Notes: generated by a model not told the origin, from the sequence alone. A stretch of DNA of 64,000 nucleotides from Micavibrio_C sp046294845 (GCA_046294845.1 JBKBNU010000002.1:44506-108505), one strand, 5' to 3'. Shown: positions 18,862-28,415, counted from the stretch's first letter. Program-made: numbers and translations.

Positions 18862-19089
18862 AAGTTGAACTCATAGGACGCGGACAAAGGGCGGTAAAGC
18901 CTCCGCAATAGAGTGTGAAAGACAATAAAATAAGACCCCGTGACCGGAATGTCGTTGAGCAGAACGCTAAACCGGTTAAAGCCGAAAAGGCATCAAAGCG
19001 TAAGACTGCTGGAGAGAGTAAGGCCTTGTAAAGGCCGTCATAGTCAAAAAAGCTTGAACAAATTAACCCCGCTCTGCGGGGTTTATTTT
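18862..19089 (+). ncRNA. Candidate structured small RNA ending at a Rho-independent terminator
   Basis: Within the 572-bp gap between ldh and the lipoprotein gene, the part before 18860 is AT-rich and shows nothing else. From about 18880 several stems can be drawn: GCGGA/TCCGC enclosing GGC/GCC, ACCGG/CCGGT, GGCCTT-GTA-AAGGCC, and an outer GACT/AGTC. The segment ends in a strong terminator at 19065-19089. No convincing protein frame covers it, and I recognise no 6S, SRP or RNase P signature. The 5' end is a guess. Confidence 0.45.
19065..19089 (+). terminator. Rho-independent terminator
   Basis: AACCCCG-CTCTG-CGGGGTT is a perfect 7-bp stem with a 5-nt loop, followed by TATTTTG. It ends the candidate small RNA, about 90 bp before the lipoprotein start. 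Confidence 0.8.
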
Positions 19090-19179
19090 GTGAAAACGAT
19101 CCCTATCCCCTGTCGGCTGGACATCAAGGTTCATCACACATAGAATCGGAGCTTGCTACGCCTTGAAGGGGAAACATCA

Positions 19180-19608
19180 ATGAAACAGACCATCCATACC
19201 ATTCTGCTCACCTGTGGCTGCGCTTTGCTGCTGACGGGTTGTGTATCACGTGAACAAGCCAATACACAGCTGGCCAAGGGCTGCGAAGCCGGCGTGAATG
19301 CCTTGTTGCCGGAAGGCCGCACGATCAGCAAGATCGTGGACAAGAAAGTTTCACCATCACCGGAAGGCGCCAATATGCGCCATGTCCTGATCAAAACGAT
19401 TGAAACAGATGGCTTCTTTGAAGAAGAGAAGGATTTTGAATGTCTCTTTGAAGAGAGCTTTGGCATTCTCAATATGAATTACACCGCCTCGGTTTATCAG
19501 GTCCGCACAGGTGAGCGTATCATCGGTAAATCCGGTAACGAGATTATGGGCAGTGCTGAAGACTTCCTGAAGCTGACCGATGCCATCCGCAAAGCCATGT
19601 ATGAATAA
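19180..19608 (+). CDS. Lipoprotein of unknown function
   Basis: 142 residues from ATG 19180, preceded by GAAGGGGAAACATCA. The signal peptide MKQTIHTILLTCGCALLLTGC ends with lipobox LTGC, so the mature protein is lipid-anchored. The rest is a small alpha/beta domain with several acidic stretches (FFEEEKDFECLFEE); no known domain is recognised. The osmC-like gene follows 11 bp later on the same strand, suggesting one operon. An ATG nine codons earlier is unlikely to be used because it would disrupt the signal sequence. Confidence 0.8.
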   Translation: MKQTIHTILLTCGCALLLTGCVSREQANTQLAKGCEAGVNALLPEGRTISKIVDKKVSPSPEGANMRHVLIKTIETDGFFEEEKDFECLFEESFGILNMNYTASVYQVRTGERIIGKSGNEIMGSAEDFLKLTDAIRKAMYE

Positions 19609-19619
19609 GGCCTGATACC

Positions 19620-20030
19620 ATGAAAGGCATTACCAAGACAGCGGTTAACAGTACAAATGAGGGCAAATACCAGCAGGAAATCCAGGCAGGCCCCCATACC
19701 ATCCTTGCCGATGAGCCGCGCAGCCTTGGTGGTGCTGGCACAGGCCCGACCCCGATCAGTCTGATGCTGGGGGCCTTGGGGGCCTGCACATCCATGACGC
19801 TGAAGATGTATGCCGATCACAAAGGTTTGCCGTTGAGCGGGGTTGATGTATTCCTGTCACACGAGCAACGTGAGGGTAAAGACCATATCGACCGCGAAAT
19901 TGTGATTCACGGGGCAGGCCTGAGCACAGAGCAACGCCAGCGCCTGATGGAGATTGCCGATAAATGCCCCGTGCATAAAATGCTTTCGGGCAGTGCTGTC
20001 ATCACCTCGCGGGAAAAGGAAGAAGACTAG
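19620..20030 (+). CDS. OsmC-family peroxide-reducing protein
   Basis: 136 residues with the OsmC/Ohr fold: the two redox cysteines are in GACTSMTLKMYAD (near residue 59) and KCPVHKMLSG (near 119). Family members reduce organic hydroperoxides, or act as YhfA-type proteins of less clear function. The sequence lacks the longer N-terminal domain of Ohr and is closer to the YhfA/OsmC-related group. Second gene of a probable two-gene operon with the lipoprotein, closed by the terminator at 20062. Confidence 0.85.
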   Translation: MKGITKTAVNSTNEGKYQQEIQAGPHTILADEPRSLGGAGTGPTPISLMLGALGACTSMTLKMYADHKGLPLSGVDVFLSHEQREGKDHIDREIVIHGAGLSTEQRQRLMEIADKCPVHKMLSGSAVITSREKEED

Positions 20031-20053
20031 AAATACCCTCTGTAAACAGGAGC

Positions 20054-20085
20054 AAGAAAAAGGCCCGTTCACGGGCCCTTTTTTA
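20054..20085. terminator. Bidirectional terminator between convergent genes
   Basis: GGCCCG-TTCA-CGGGCC (20062-20077) is flanked by AAGAAAAA on the left and CTTTTTTA on the right, so it works in both directions: for the osmC-like gene and for the secreted-protein gene whose stop codon is within it. Confidence 0.85.
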
Positions 20086-20595
20086 TTCCAGCTGCAAGCC
20101 ATAGCTTGTATAGCTGCCTATATCATGTCCCGTCTTCCAGTCACGTATCATAAACATACCATTCAATTTGCTGCTGGTGATCTGGAATTCGCTATCGATC
20201 ACATCCATTACACGGCGCTTGTCATGACCACCCAGCATATAAAAAGCCGGTCCGACCTCAAGAACAGGAATATCATCATCGATAAACTGGCTGCGCAGGA
20301 TATCGGCCTTATAAAAACCGCTGATGACTTTCATACCGCTACCGCCGCGTTGGGCAGCCCAATCCGCGGGTTTCCACAAATCCTGATCCCATTGACCCGT
20401 GTGGGACTGGGTCGGATGCTCGATATAGGGTTGGAAATCAAGCTGGCGCCAATGGCTCGGCCACCAGCTCCAGATCACAGGTTTGGAGCCTGATCCCGAA
20501 CCGGCTGCCTGTGCCGTGCCTGCGGCAGCAAGGCCAATACTGGCGCACACAGCGCCCATAAGGATAAAACGAACGGATCTGGACAATATCTTCAT
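20083..20595 (-). CDS. Secreted protein of unknown function
   Basis: 170 residues. A signal peptide with a clear h-region ends at AQA (residue 30), followed by a Gly/Ser stretch. The mature part is rich in Trp (IWSWWPSHWRQLDF, QWDQDLWKPADW) and has no domain I recognise. Probably periplasmic or extracellular. Single gene in convergent orientation with osmC, with its promoter presumably in the 85-bp gap shared with the FlgC-like gene. Confidence 0.7.
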   Translation of the reverse strand: MKILSRSVRFILMGAVCASIGLAAAGTAQAAGSGSGSKPVIWSWWPSHWRQLDFQPYIEHPTQSHTGQWDQDLWKPADWAAQRGGSGMKVISGFYKADILRSQFIDDDIPVLEVGPAFYMLGGHDKRRVMDVIDSEFQITSSKLNGMFMIRDWKTGHDIGSYTSYGLQLE

Positions 20596-20680
20596 AAGAA
20601 CCCCGGTATTAAATCATTGATTCGGCAGGAAAGGCCTGATTTTTCAGGCAATATTAATTGAAGCATGATATCCTGAAAAT

Positions 20681-21094
20681 ATGATAAACGCCATCCAGAT
20701 TGCACTTACGGGATTGAATGCTGCCAGCCGCAAGGTTGAGGCGGTAGCCTCGAATATCGCAAATCTGCAGGTCGAGGGTTCTCTGGACAACCCCGAACAA
20801 GCCCCGTATAGGCCGCTTACCACCCAGCAGACCGCCATTACGGACGGAAACGGGCAGGGTTTGGGCGTAACATCCGGTTTCGTACCCAAGACACAACCCT
20901 TTGTGCCGGCGTATAATCCGGGATCGCCTTTTGCCAATAGCGAGGGTGTTGTGGGGGTTCCAAACGTTGATCTGGCCGAAGAATCCGTCAATCTGACGAT
21001 TGCCAAAAATGCTTATAAAGCCAATCTCTCTGTGATTAAAACAACAGAGGAGATGACCGACGAATTGCTCAGGACCTTTGACCGCGACGCCTAA
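20681..21094 (+). CDS. FlgC-like flagellar rod family protein, orphan
   Basis: 137 residues. The N terminus (ALTGLNAASRKVEAVASNIAN) matches the flagellar basal-body rod motif and the C terminus (VDLAEESVNLTIAKNAYKANLSVIK) matches the rod-protein C-terminal domain; the middle is short, as in proximal rod protein FlgC. Rod proteins are exported and assembled into the flagellar axle. No other flagellar gene is in the window, so it is an orphan copy or a related protein with a different role. No good ribosome binding site is visible. Confidence 0.65.
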   Translation: MINAIQIALTGLNAASRKVEAVASNIANLQVEGSLDNPEQAPYRPLTTQQTAITDGNGQGLGVTSGFVPKTQPFVPAYNPGSPFANSEGVVGVPNVDLAEESVNLTIAKNAYKANLSVIKTTEEMTDELLRTFDRDA

Positions 21095-21116
21095 GCCCCC
21101 GCTCTTATCAAGCCCG

Positions 21117-22820
21117 TTAAGCCCTGACATCCTCCCGCATCTGATGGATATATTCGACCATGCGTCTGCCAATTTCACGCGGACCAGTCAGTGCTAATGT
21201 CACATTCTGTTCCATGAAATAACCCAGCTCTTCATCATTATGCGCGCGCACCAGAACTTTGATATCGGGTTTGATCTCGCGGGCGGTTTCAAGAATGCGT
21301 CTGGTTTCAAACGGATCGGGCACGGCAATCACAACAGCCACGGCCCGTTCGATCGCGGCTTCTTTCAGAACTTCAGGATAGCTGGCATCACCCGCAATAG
21401 CGTGGAAATTATTTTCGCGTAAAGCCTCTACGCGCTCGCGATTCTGATCCACAATTACAAGGTCGATATGGGCCTGCTGCACATTTTCTGCGATATGACG
21501 CCCGACACGGCCATAACCCACAACAATGACCAGATCGCGCAGACCTTGCTTTTCATCAGCGCGCAAACAGGCAAGATTGTTATCCCGCATATTGAACACC
21601 CCCGAAAGTTTGGGCTGACGTCCAACATATTCATAAACCTTCCTTGCAAAATAGAAAGTAAGCGGGTTCAGCGCAATCGAGATCATGGCCCCCGCCAAAA
21701 TCAGGTTACGTCCTTCCTCGGGTAACAGGCCATAAGCTGTCCCGAGTGTAATAAGGATAAAGGAAAATTCACCGATCTGGGCAAGGCCCGCCGAAACTAA
21801 CAGCCCTGTTTTGAGCGGATATTTAAAAGCCAGCACAATCAGGAAAGCCGCCAGCGACTTACCAACCATAATAATAGCCACTACCAATACGACATGAAGG
21901 GGGCTCTCGATCAAAATGGCGGGATCAAACAACATCCCCACGGCCACGAAAAAGAGAACGGCAAAAGCATCCTGAAACGGCAGGGCACGGTCGGCGACCT
22001 CGTGGTTCAAATCAGATTCACGGATCATCATACCGGCGAAAAAAGCACCCAACGCAAAAGAAACACCAAAAAGCTTGGACGCGCCAAACGCCACACCCAA
22101 CGCACACCCAAACACCGCCAGAGTAAAAAGCTCACGCGAGCGCGTATGGGCAACCACGGTCAGAAGCCATGGCAAAATGCGCTTTCCGGCCACCACCATG
22201 ATCACGACAAACAAGGCAACTTTACCCAATGCCACTGCCAATGTTTCCAGCACGGATGCTTGCGCCCCTGCGGCGTCTGCCCCTGCCCCGTATTTCACAG
22301 CCAAAGCAGGTATCAATACGAGTGCTAAAACCATGACAAGATCTTCAACAATCAACCAGCCAATTGCAATCCGGCCATCATTTGTTTGCAACAGACTATG
22401 CTCCTCGAGCGAGCGTAACAACACCACCGTTGAGGCCACAGACAGTGCCAGACCAAACATCAGGCCGCTGGCTAAGGACCAGCCCCATAAGGACGTCAGC
22501 CCCACGGCCAGTGCCATCGCGACGCATATCTGTACTACCGCGCCCGGCAAGGCAATTTTGCGTACATCCATCAAATCTTTCAGCGAGAAATGAAGCCCGA
22601 CGCCAAACATCAAAAGAACAATCCCTATTTCGGAGAGCTGTTCGGCCAGATGAATATCAGCAATATAACCGGGCGTATGCGGACCCATGATCACGCCCGC
22701 CAGCAAATAACCGACAATCGGCGGCATCCGCAATTTGACAGCCACCAGCCCCAGTACAAAAGCCAGACTCATGCCTACGGCAACGGTCGAAACCAAGGGA
22801 AGATCATGCGGAACGGCCAT
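21117..22820 (-). CDS. Kef-type cation:proton antiporter with RCK domain (CPA2)
   Basis: 567 residues from ATG 22820; the longer open frame upstream would run toward leuS and lacks support. About twelve transmembrane segments (residues 5-385) with the CPA2 pattern (IGIVLLMFGVGLHFSLKDL, SFALGAFFAGMMIRESDLNHEV). A cytosolic TrkA-N domain starts at VIVVGYGRVGRHIAENV near 410. Family members exchange K+ or Na+ for H+ and are gated through the RCK domain by nucleotides or glutathione adducts. It resembles the YbaL/KefB branch. Confidence 0.9.
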   Translation of the reverse strand: MAVPHDLPLVSTVAVGMSLAFVLGLVAVKLRMPPIVGYLLAGVIMGPHTPGYIADIHLAEQLSEIGIVLLMFGVGLHFSLKDLMDVRKIALPGAVVQICVAMALAVGLTSLWGWSLASGLMFGLALSVASTVVLLRSLEEHSLLQTNDGRIAIGWLIVEDLVMVLALVLIPALAVKYGAGADAAGAQASVLETLAVALGKVALFVVIMVVAGKRILPWLLTVVAHTRSRELFTLAVFGCALGVAFGASKLFGVSFALGAFFAGMMIRESDLNHEVADRALPFQDAFAVLFFVAVGMLFDPAILIESPLHVVLVVAIIMVGKSLAAFLIVLAFKYPLKTGLLVSAGLAQIGEFSFILITLGTAYGLLPEEGRNLILAGAMISIALNPLTFYFARKVYEYVGRQPKLSGVFNMRDNNLACLRADEKQGLRDLVIVVGYGRVGRHIAENVQQAHIDLVIVDQNRERVEALRENNFHAIAGDASYPEVLKEAAIERAVAVVIAVPDPFETRRILETAREIKPDIKVLVRAHNDEELGYFMEQNVTLALTGPREIGRRMVEYIHQMREDVRA

Positions 22821-23026
22821 ACTGAGAAAACCCTTTCTACTCCAGCAATTCAGGAACGGTTGCCTGCTACTGTCGCAAATTCCGGCAAAAGCGCCTAGCC
22901 CTTTCCTGATGAAATAAAATATGACAAATTGTGGGGTAATAAGGCTGTGATTTTCCAGCATGGTTATGCTATTCATGGGGCCGGTCAAACCACCACTAAA
23001 AGCTTTTAAAAAATACGAGTTAAAAC

Positions 23027-25558
23027 ATGAGCGCAAAATACGATCCGCAGGCCATCGAAACCAAATGGCAGAAGCATTGGGAAGACAACGCGACCTTTAG
23101 CGTGCCGAACGATTACACCAAGCCGAAATATTATGTGCTCGATATGTTTCCTTATCCGTCAGGCGCGGGTCTTCACGTTGGTCACCCCGAAGGTTACACC
23201 GCGACCGATATTGTGGCGCGTTACAAACGTATGAATGGTTTTAATGTTCTGCACCCGATGGGCTGGGATGCGTTTGGCTTGCCCGCTGAACGCGCCGCCG
23301 TGCGCGAAGGCCGTCATCCGGCTGTGATCACAAAAGAAAACGTCACCAATTTCCGCAAACAGATTAAACGCCTCGGCCTGTCCTATGACTGGAAGCGCGA
23401 AGTTGATACCAGCAGCGTGGAATATTACCGCTGGACGCAGTGGATTTTCCTGAAACTTTATGAGCAGGGCCTTGCGTATCTTGCCGAAGTGCCTGTGAAC
23501 TGGTGTCCGGCCCAAGGAACCGTTCTCGCCAACGAAGAGGTGCAAGACGGCAAATATGTGGAAACAGGCGATCCGGTCGAACGCCGCATGATGCGCCAAT
23601 GGATGCTGAAAATTACCGCCTATGCCGAGCGCCTTCTGGTTGATCTGGATGAACTGGACTGGCCCGCAGGCATTATAGAGATGCAACGCCAATGGATTGG
23701 TAAATCTGTCGGTGCACGCGTCACCTTTGGTATTGAAGGCAGCGATAAGACATTCGAAGTCTTCACCACCCGCCCCGATACATTATTCGGCGCGACGTTC
23801 TGTGTGCTGGCCCCCGAACATCCTTTGGTGGCCGCGATCACAACAGAAGCACAGAAAGGCGCTATTGCGGCTTATATCGATAAGGTCAAAAACACAAGCG
23901 ACCTTGATCGCGATCTGGCCGCTGCCAAGGAAAAGACAGGCGTCTTCACAGGAGCTTACGCGATCAACCCCGCCAGTGGTGCCAAAACACCGGTCTGGAT
24001 TGCCGATTACGTCAAGGCCGACTACGGCTCAGGTGCGATCATGGCGGTTCCCGCTCACGATGAGCGCGATTACGAGTTCGCCAAAGTTTTTGGCCTGTCC
24101 ATCACAGAGGTTGTCAAAGGCGGTAAGATTGCCGAAGCCGCCTACGCCGAAGAAGGCACAGCCGTAAATTCAGGCTTCCTTGATGGCCTGCCCACAGCCG
24201 AGGCCAAAGCCAAAATGATTAAATGGCTGGAAGAAAAAGGCGTCGGTCAGGGCGAAACCACTTATAAACTGCGTGACTGGCTGTTCTCACGTCAGCGTTA
24301 TTGGGGTGAACCGTTCCCGATCATGCATAATGAAAAGACAGGCGAGATTATTCCTGTCCCTTATGACCAGTTGCCGATTACGCTGCCGGAATTGAGTGAA
24401 TATAAACCCACCGATACGGGCGAACCGCCACTGGCCCGCGCTACAGACTGGATGAAAGTTGATATGGACGGGGAAGCCCTGATCCGTGAAACCAACACCA
24501 TGCCGCAATGGGCGGGTTCATGCTGGTACTATCTGCGTTATATGGACCCCACCAACGACAAGATGCCGTTTGATCCGGCAGCCGAAAAATACTGGGGCCC
24601 CGTCGATCTGTATGTCGGTGGCGTGGAACACGCTGTGTTGCACCTGCTCTATGCACGTTTTTGGCACAAGGTTCTGTTTGATTGCGGTCTGGTTCATACA
24701 AAAGAACCTTTCAAGAAGCTGTTTAACCAGGGCATGATTTTGGGCATCAGCCACCGCGATGAAAAAGGCAAGTTCTATGGCCCGTACGATGTCGAATATC
24801 GTGACGGTAAGCCTTTCGTGAAGGGGACAGAGACCCCCCTCACGCCGCGCGAAGAAAAAATGTCCAAATCAAAGCTGAACGTCGTCAACCCTGATGATGT
24901 AGTGGCCGAATATGGCGCGGACTCGCTTCGTCTTTATGAAATGTTCATGGGCCCGCTCGAAGCGGTCAAGCCATGGCAGACTAGCGGCGTAAAGGGCGTT
25001 CACGGTTTCCTCGAACGCGCATGGTCGTTGCTGATCGATACCGAAACCGGTGCGCTCAACAGCTTTATCAGTGATGAGAAAGAGCACGCCGCCAGTGACG
25101 AACTGCGCCGTGAAATCAATATCACCGTCAAAAAAGTCGGTGAAGATATCGACAATATGCGTTTCAACACCTCGATCGCCAAAATGATGGAGTTTGTGAA
25201 CCTCGCAAAGAAACAGGACAAGCTTCCCAAAGAGATTGCCGAGAAATTCGTTCTGGTGCTGGCACCGTTTGCCCCGCACATGGCCGAAGAATTGTGGGCC
25301 CGTCTGGGTCACAGCGAGAGCCTTGCCTATCATGCATGGCCGTCATACGACCCGAACTGGCTGCAATCGGATACGGTGCTGATTACCGTTCATATTAACG
25401 GCAAGAAACGCGCAGAAATTCAAGTCACACGAGGCCAAGGCGAAGCCGATGTCAAGAAAATGGCACAAGACTTGCCTGCCATTGCCGAAAAACTCGAAGG
25501 CCAGAACATCAAGAAGGTCATTTTCGTACCGGAAAAACTGGTCAACTTTATTGTCTAG
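23027..25558 (+). CDS. leuS: Leucyl-tRNA synthetase
   Basis: 843 residues, normal bacterial length. HIGH-type motif HVGHPEG within FPYPSGAGLHVGHPEGYTATD near residue 50, editing domain in the middle (TRPDTLFGATF, about 245 onward) and KMSKS near 617. It charges tRNA-Leu and proofreads. The deoxynucleoside-kinase-like gene begins 6 bp after the stop, so it is probably co-transcribed. Confidence 0.98.
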   Translation: MSAKYDPQAIETKWQKHWEDNATFSVPNDYTKPKYYVLDMFPYPSGAGLHVGHPEGYTATDIVARYKRMNGFNVLHPMGWDAFGLPAERAAVREGRHPAVITKENVTNFRKQIKRLGLSYDWKREVDTSSVEYYRWTQWIFLKLYEQGLAYLAEVPVNWCPAQGTVLANEEVQDGKYVETGDPVERRMMRQWMLKITAYAERLLVDLDELDWPAGIIEMQRQWIGKSVGARVTFGIEGSDKTFEVFTTRPDTLFGATFCVLAPEHPLVAAITTEAQKGAIAAYIDKVKNTSDLDRDLAAAKEKTGVFTGAYAINPASGAKTPVWIADYVKADYGSGAIMAVPAHDERDYEFAKVFGLSITEVVKGGKIAEAAYAEEGTAVNSGFLDGLPTAEAKAKMIKWLEEKGVGQGETTYKLRDWLFSRQRYWGEPFPIMHNEKTGEIIPVPYDQLPITLPELSEYKPTDTGEPPLARATDWMKVDMDGEALIRETNTMPQWAGSCWYYLRYMDPTNDKMPFDPAAEKYWGPVDLYVGGVEHAVLHLLYARFWHKVLFDCGLVHTKEPFKKLFNQGMILGISHRDEKGKFYGPYDVEYRDGKPFVKGTETPLTPREEKMSKSKLNVVNPDDVVAEYGADSLRLYEMFMGPLEAVKPWQTSGVKGVHGFLERAWSLLIDTETGALNSFISDEKEHAASDELRREINITVKKVGEDIDNMRFNTSIAKMMEFVNLAKKQDKLPKEIAEKFVLVLAPFAPHMAEELWARLGHSESLAYHAWPSYDPNWLQSDTVLITVHINGKKRAEIQVTRGQGEADVKKMAQDLPAIAEKLEGQNIKKVIFVPEKLVNFIV

Positions 25559-25564
25559 GCGGTT

Positions 25565-26179
25565 ATGAGCCATATCGAAATCATTGCCGGTGTCGGCGCC
25601 GGAAAGACATCATTGGGCAAAGCCCTGCAACAGCAGGACTTTGTTTTCATACCGGAAGAATTTGAAAACAACCCTTTCCTGATCCCCTTTCATCAAGATC
25701 CGTGGTCATGTGCATTTGAATTCGGCATGACAATGCTGGCGCTGCATTATCATCAGCTTCATAAAGAAGAAATCAAATCACCGTACACCGTCTTTGATTT
25801 TTCGCTCATTACCAACGAAGCCTATGCCCGCTCTTACGCCGATTTTGAATTGATGAAACCCTCTTTGGCCGGAAGTTATATCGAGGCCGCCCGTGCGGCC
25901 CGCCACGAAGCCCGCAAGCCGTCTTTAAGAATTTTGCTGGAGCTTCCCGCCGCCATACAGATGGAACGTATCCGCCAAAGAGGGCGGGAGCTGGAGAAAG
26001 AAGACCGGACCAGCCAGGCCTTCATCGAGACCCTGAACAATCATATCGCCCATATTATCGCGGGCCTTGATGACCAGACCCCGCTTTTGCGCGTCGATGC
26101 GACGGCCTATAACTGGGTCAAAAATTCTGGTGATGGCAAAATCGTTGCCGATCAGGTCACACAAGCGCTCAAGCCGTAA
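25565..26179 (+). CDS. Deoxynucleoside kinase-like P-loop protein
   Basis: 204 residues. P-loop GVGAGKTSLGKAL near residues 9-21; EEFENNPFLIPFHQDPWSCAFEFGM is the substrate region of the deoxyadenosine/deoxycytidine kinase family (PF01712-type), and RIRQRGRELEKED near 140 is the arginine-rich lid. It would phosphorylate deoxynucleosides for salvage. The last 11 bp overlap the convergent YeiH-like gene. Exact nucleoside preference is not predictable. Confidence 0.8.
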   Translation: MSHIEIIAGVGAGKTSLGKALQQQDFVFIPEEFENNPFLIPFHQDPWSCAFEFGMTMLALHYHQLHKEEIKSPYTVFDFSLITNEAYARSYADFELMKPSLAGSYIEAARAARHEARKPSLRILLELPAAIQMERIRQRGRELEKEDRTSQAFIETLNNHIAHIIAGLDDQTPLLRVDATAYNWVKNSGDGKIVADQVTQALKP

Positions 26180-27140
26180 TTATCAGCAGGGTAAAACCCG
26201 AAACCGCGAGCCACAATAAAACCCCATGCAATAATGTTTTCACGTTCAGGGTCTTCAGAGCTTGATAGCTTAAATTCACCCCCACCAAGAAGAGTGTGAA
26301 AACAAAAAGGCGTTTGGCTGCAAAAGCCACCATGTCCCCGACATTTTCAAGCGCAGGTACATAGGTAAAAAACGCCGCCATGCATAAGAACCCGAGAATA
26401 AACCATGGTTTTTTGGGCTTTCCCTTCCCTTCGGCCTGCACGGCAAAAAGCTGGTAACGCGCATAAATAAAGCCGATCACCAAGGTCATGGGAATAATCC
26501 ACAACGCCCGCGCCAGCTTCACCGTTGTGCCTGTATCCAAAGCTTCCGGTCCATAAGCCATAGAGGCCGCGACAACAGAACTGGTGTCATGAATAGCAAT
26601 CGCCGCCCATAAACCAAATTGATGCTGGTCCAGTCCCAACCAATGACCAAGCGGCGGGAATATCAAAAGCGCCAACGCATTCAGCAGGAAGACCAAGGCC
26701 AGTGATAATGTCACATCTTCATCACGGGCATGAATGGTTGCCGATACGGCCGCAATCGCACTGCCCCCGCAGATAGCTGTTCCAGCACTGACCAGCAAGG
26801 CGCGGTCACGCCCGATGCCAAACAGCCGCCCTAGCCCCAAGCCCCCTATAAAGGCCGCCGCAATCCCGCATGCGGTATAAAGGAAACCTTGCGAGCCCAC
26901 AGCCAGAACTTCGTTTATATTCATCGCCGCACCAATACCGATGATGGCAATCGCCATAAAGCGCGGTGTCAGTTTTTTTGTGATGCTGCTAAAAGGATTA
27001 CCCACGCCCAACGCCACAGTGATGCCGATCAGCAAAGCCATAGCCCCGCTAACAAACGGCAGAAGAATAAGAACGGGCGAAAGCAGAAGAAATATTTTTC
27101 CTGCCTTTAAACGCACATCTTGTAGGGCAATATTACTCAT
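26169..27140 (-). CDS. YeiH-family integral membrane protein (putative sulfate exporter family)
   Basis: 323 residues with about ten transmembrane helices. The sequence has the family's repeats of small residues (GIGAAMNINEVLAVG, AGTAICGGSAIAAVSATI, AIHDTSSVVAASMAYG). The UPF0324/YeiH family is annotated as putative sulfate exporters, but its transport substrate is poorly established. AGGTTCTTTT precedes the ATG. It is a single gene, 54 bp from the next upstream stop on the same strand. Confidence 0.85.
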   Translation of the reverse strand: MSNIALQDVRLKAGKIFLLLSPVLILLPFVSGAMALLIGITVALGVGNPFSSITKKLTPRFMAIAIIGIGAAMNINEVLAVGSQGFLYTACGIAAAFIGGLGLGRLFGIGRDRALLVSAGTAICGGSAIAAVSATIHARDEDVTLSLALVFLLNALALLIFPPLGHWLGLDQHQFGLWAAIAIHDTSSVVAASMAYGPEALDTGTTVKLARALWIIPMTLVIGFIYARYQLFAVQAEGKGKPKKPWFILGFLCMAAFFTYVPALENVGDMVAFAAKRLFVFTLFLVGVNLSYQALKTLNVKTLLHGVLLWLAVSGFTLLIITA

Positions 27141-27194
27141 AAAAGAACCTCTGGCCTGTTATCATACAGACCAGTATCGATAGTGCCAGAGAAA

Positions 27195-28415
27195 TCAGGA
27201 TGGTTGATGGCGTGGCTGGGAAGGCGTGACAGGTCTGGAAACCTCACCTGCATATTTTTCCATGATCTTGCGCGCTTCCTGTACCCATAGCGGCAGGATC
27301 GTTTCAAGAGCATTGGCATGAGCAACATCATGTACAGTTTGTGTTTCCTTATGCGCAGGGGCCAGTCCGGCAATCTCTTGCAAGACCAATGACAGAGCTG
27401 CCTGCAATCCTTCTTTGCGGGATGTTCCCTCACCAAAGGCCTCTTTGGCTTGTAATTTCTCACGAAGAGAATCACGCAAAGGACCAAAACTGTTCATAGC
27501 CACGGCATTTACACGCTTGGTCCAGCTGAAATCATGGCCAAGATTACCGGCATAACCGCCTGCTTTACCGAACTGATCGAAGTGAAAATCCTGCAGATCG
27601 TCATACAAAACTTTCAAGCCTTCGATAAAACCTTCCCTGAAATCGATGTTATCGTTTGATCTGCCAAGACTCTCATCTCTTGCAACTTCAATCAACTCTG
27701 CCAGTTGCTCGTGATTATTGAGCGCCATATTTTCGCGGCTATGCAGGGGTGGCCAGAGCGTCGGCATTTTCGAAGCACGACGGGCAAAACGATCAAGCGG
27801 ATATTGCTGGTTGAGAACAGCTTGCTTGAAACGCTGCCCCAGAGATTTTGTCCCGATCTGCGCTTCCGTGCCTTCATAGGCAATCAGGCGGGGTTCCGGT
27901 GTCTTGCTGGTAATTTGTTCATGTATCCGCATATAAATACTATCAACCAGCAAAGCATGGTTGTAGGAAAACATTTGCGGCATGGCGATTTCATTTTCTT
28001 CCGCCAGATCATTGAGAGAATTTTTTGAAGTTACAAACGGCTTGAAAATTTCATCGCCGTTGATTGTCCCGAGCAAGACCGTCATATCGTCAATCGCCGA
28101 CATGACACCGGCATTATAATCGCCGCCCGTAATCGGTTTATATGTGGGAATACTGTCCGTTCCTGTGATGGCATAGACGGTGGCACCGGACTCAAGATCT
28201 TCAATAACAACACGCAAAGCGTTCAGGTTGGCACGTGTTACCCCTTTGGCAATCTGCACAAACGGGTTGAGCGCCTGCTTCTTCACGCCCGGGCCGGTGA
28301 AATCACCAACAACCACACGGGCAAAGCGGTCCACATCATCAATCAGAAGCTGACGAGTTTTATGGAGTGTGTTACGCCGTCCTGAGGCGTAATCGTTTTC
28401 TGGCTGTTCGGCCAT
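27195..28415 (-). CDS. Protein of unknown function, 406 residues
   Basis: A soluble protein with no signal peptide or membrane segments and no domain I recognise. The N-terminal 120 residues look alpha/beta (RVVIEDLESGATVYAITGTDSIPTYKPITGGDY), the rest mostly helical, and the tail is Pro/Gln/Arg-rich (SRPVTPSQPRHQPS). A plausible minus-strand promoter -10 TATAAT lies near 28455. It may be co-transcribed with the YeiH-like gene downstream. Codon use looks native. I do not assign a function. Confidence 0.7.
   Translation of the reverse strand: MAEQPENDYASGRRNTLHKTRQLLIDDVDRFARVVVGDFTGPGVKKQALNPFVQIAKGVTRANLNALRVVIEDLESGATVYAITGTDSIPTYKPITGGDYNAGVMSAIDDMTVLLGTINGDEIFKPFVTSKNSLNDLAEENEIAMPQMFSYNHALLVDSIYMRIHEQITSKTPEPRLIAYEGTEAQIGTKSLGQRFKQAVLNQQYPLDRFARRASKMPTLWPPLHSRENMALNNHEQLAELIEVARDESLGRSNDNIDFREGFIEGLKVLYDDLQDFHFDQFGKAGGYAGNLGHDFSWTKRVNAVAMNSFGPLRDSLREKLQAKEAFGEGTSRKEGLQAALSLVLQEIAGLAPAHKETQTVHDVAHANALETILPLWVQEARKIMEKYAGEVSRPVTPSQPRHQPS

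Noticed and set aside
18940..19143. Plus-strand 67-codon frame in the ldh-lipoprotein gap
   Set aside because: It runs through the stems and terminator of the candidate RNA and is Arg/Lys-rich with no ribosome binding site; RNA is the better explanation.
22821..23036. N-terminal extension of the Kef-type antiporter
   Set aside because: The extension has no membrane-helix pattern of the family, overlaps the start of leuS, and ATG 22820 begins a normal CPA2 protein.
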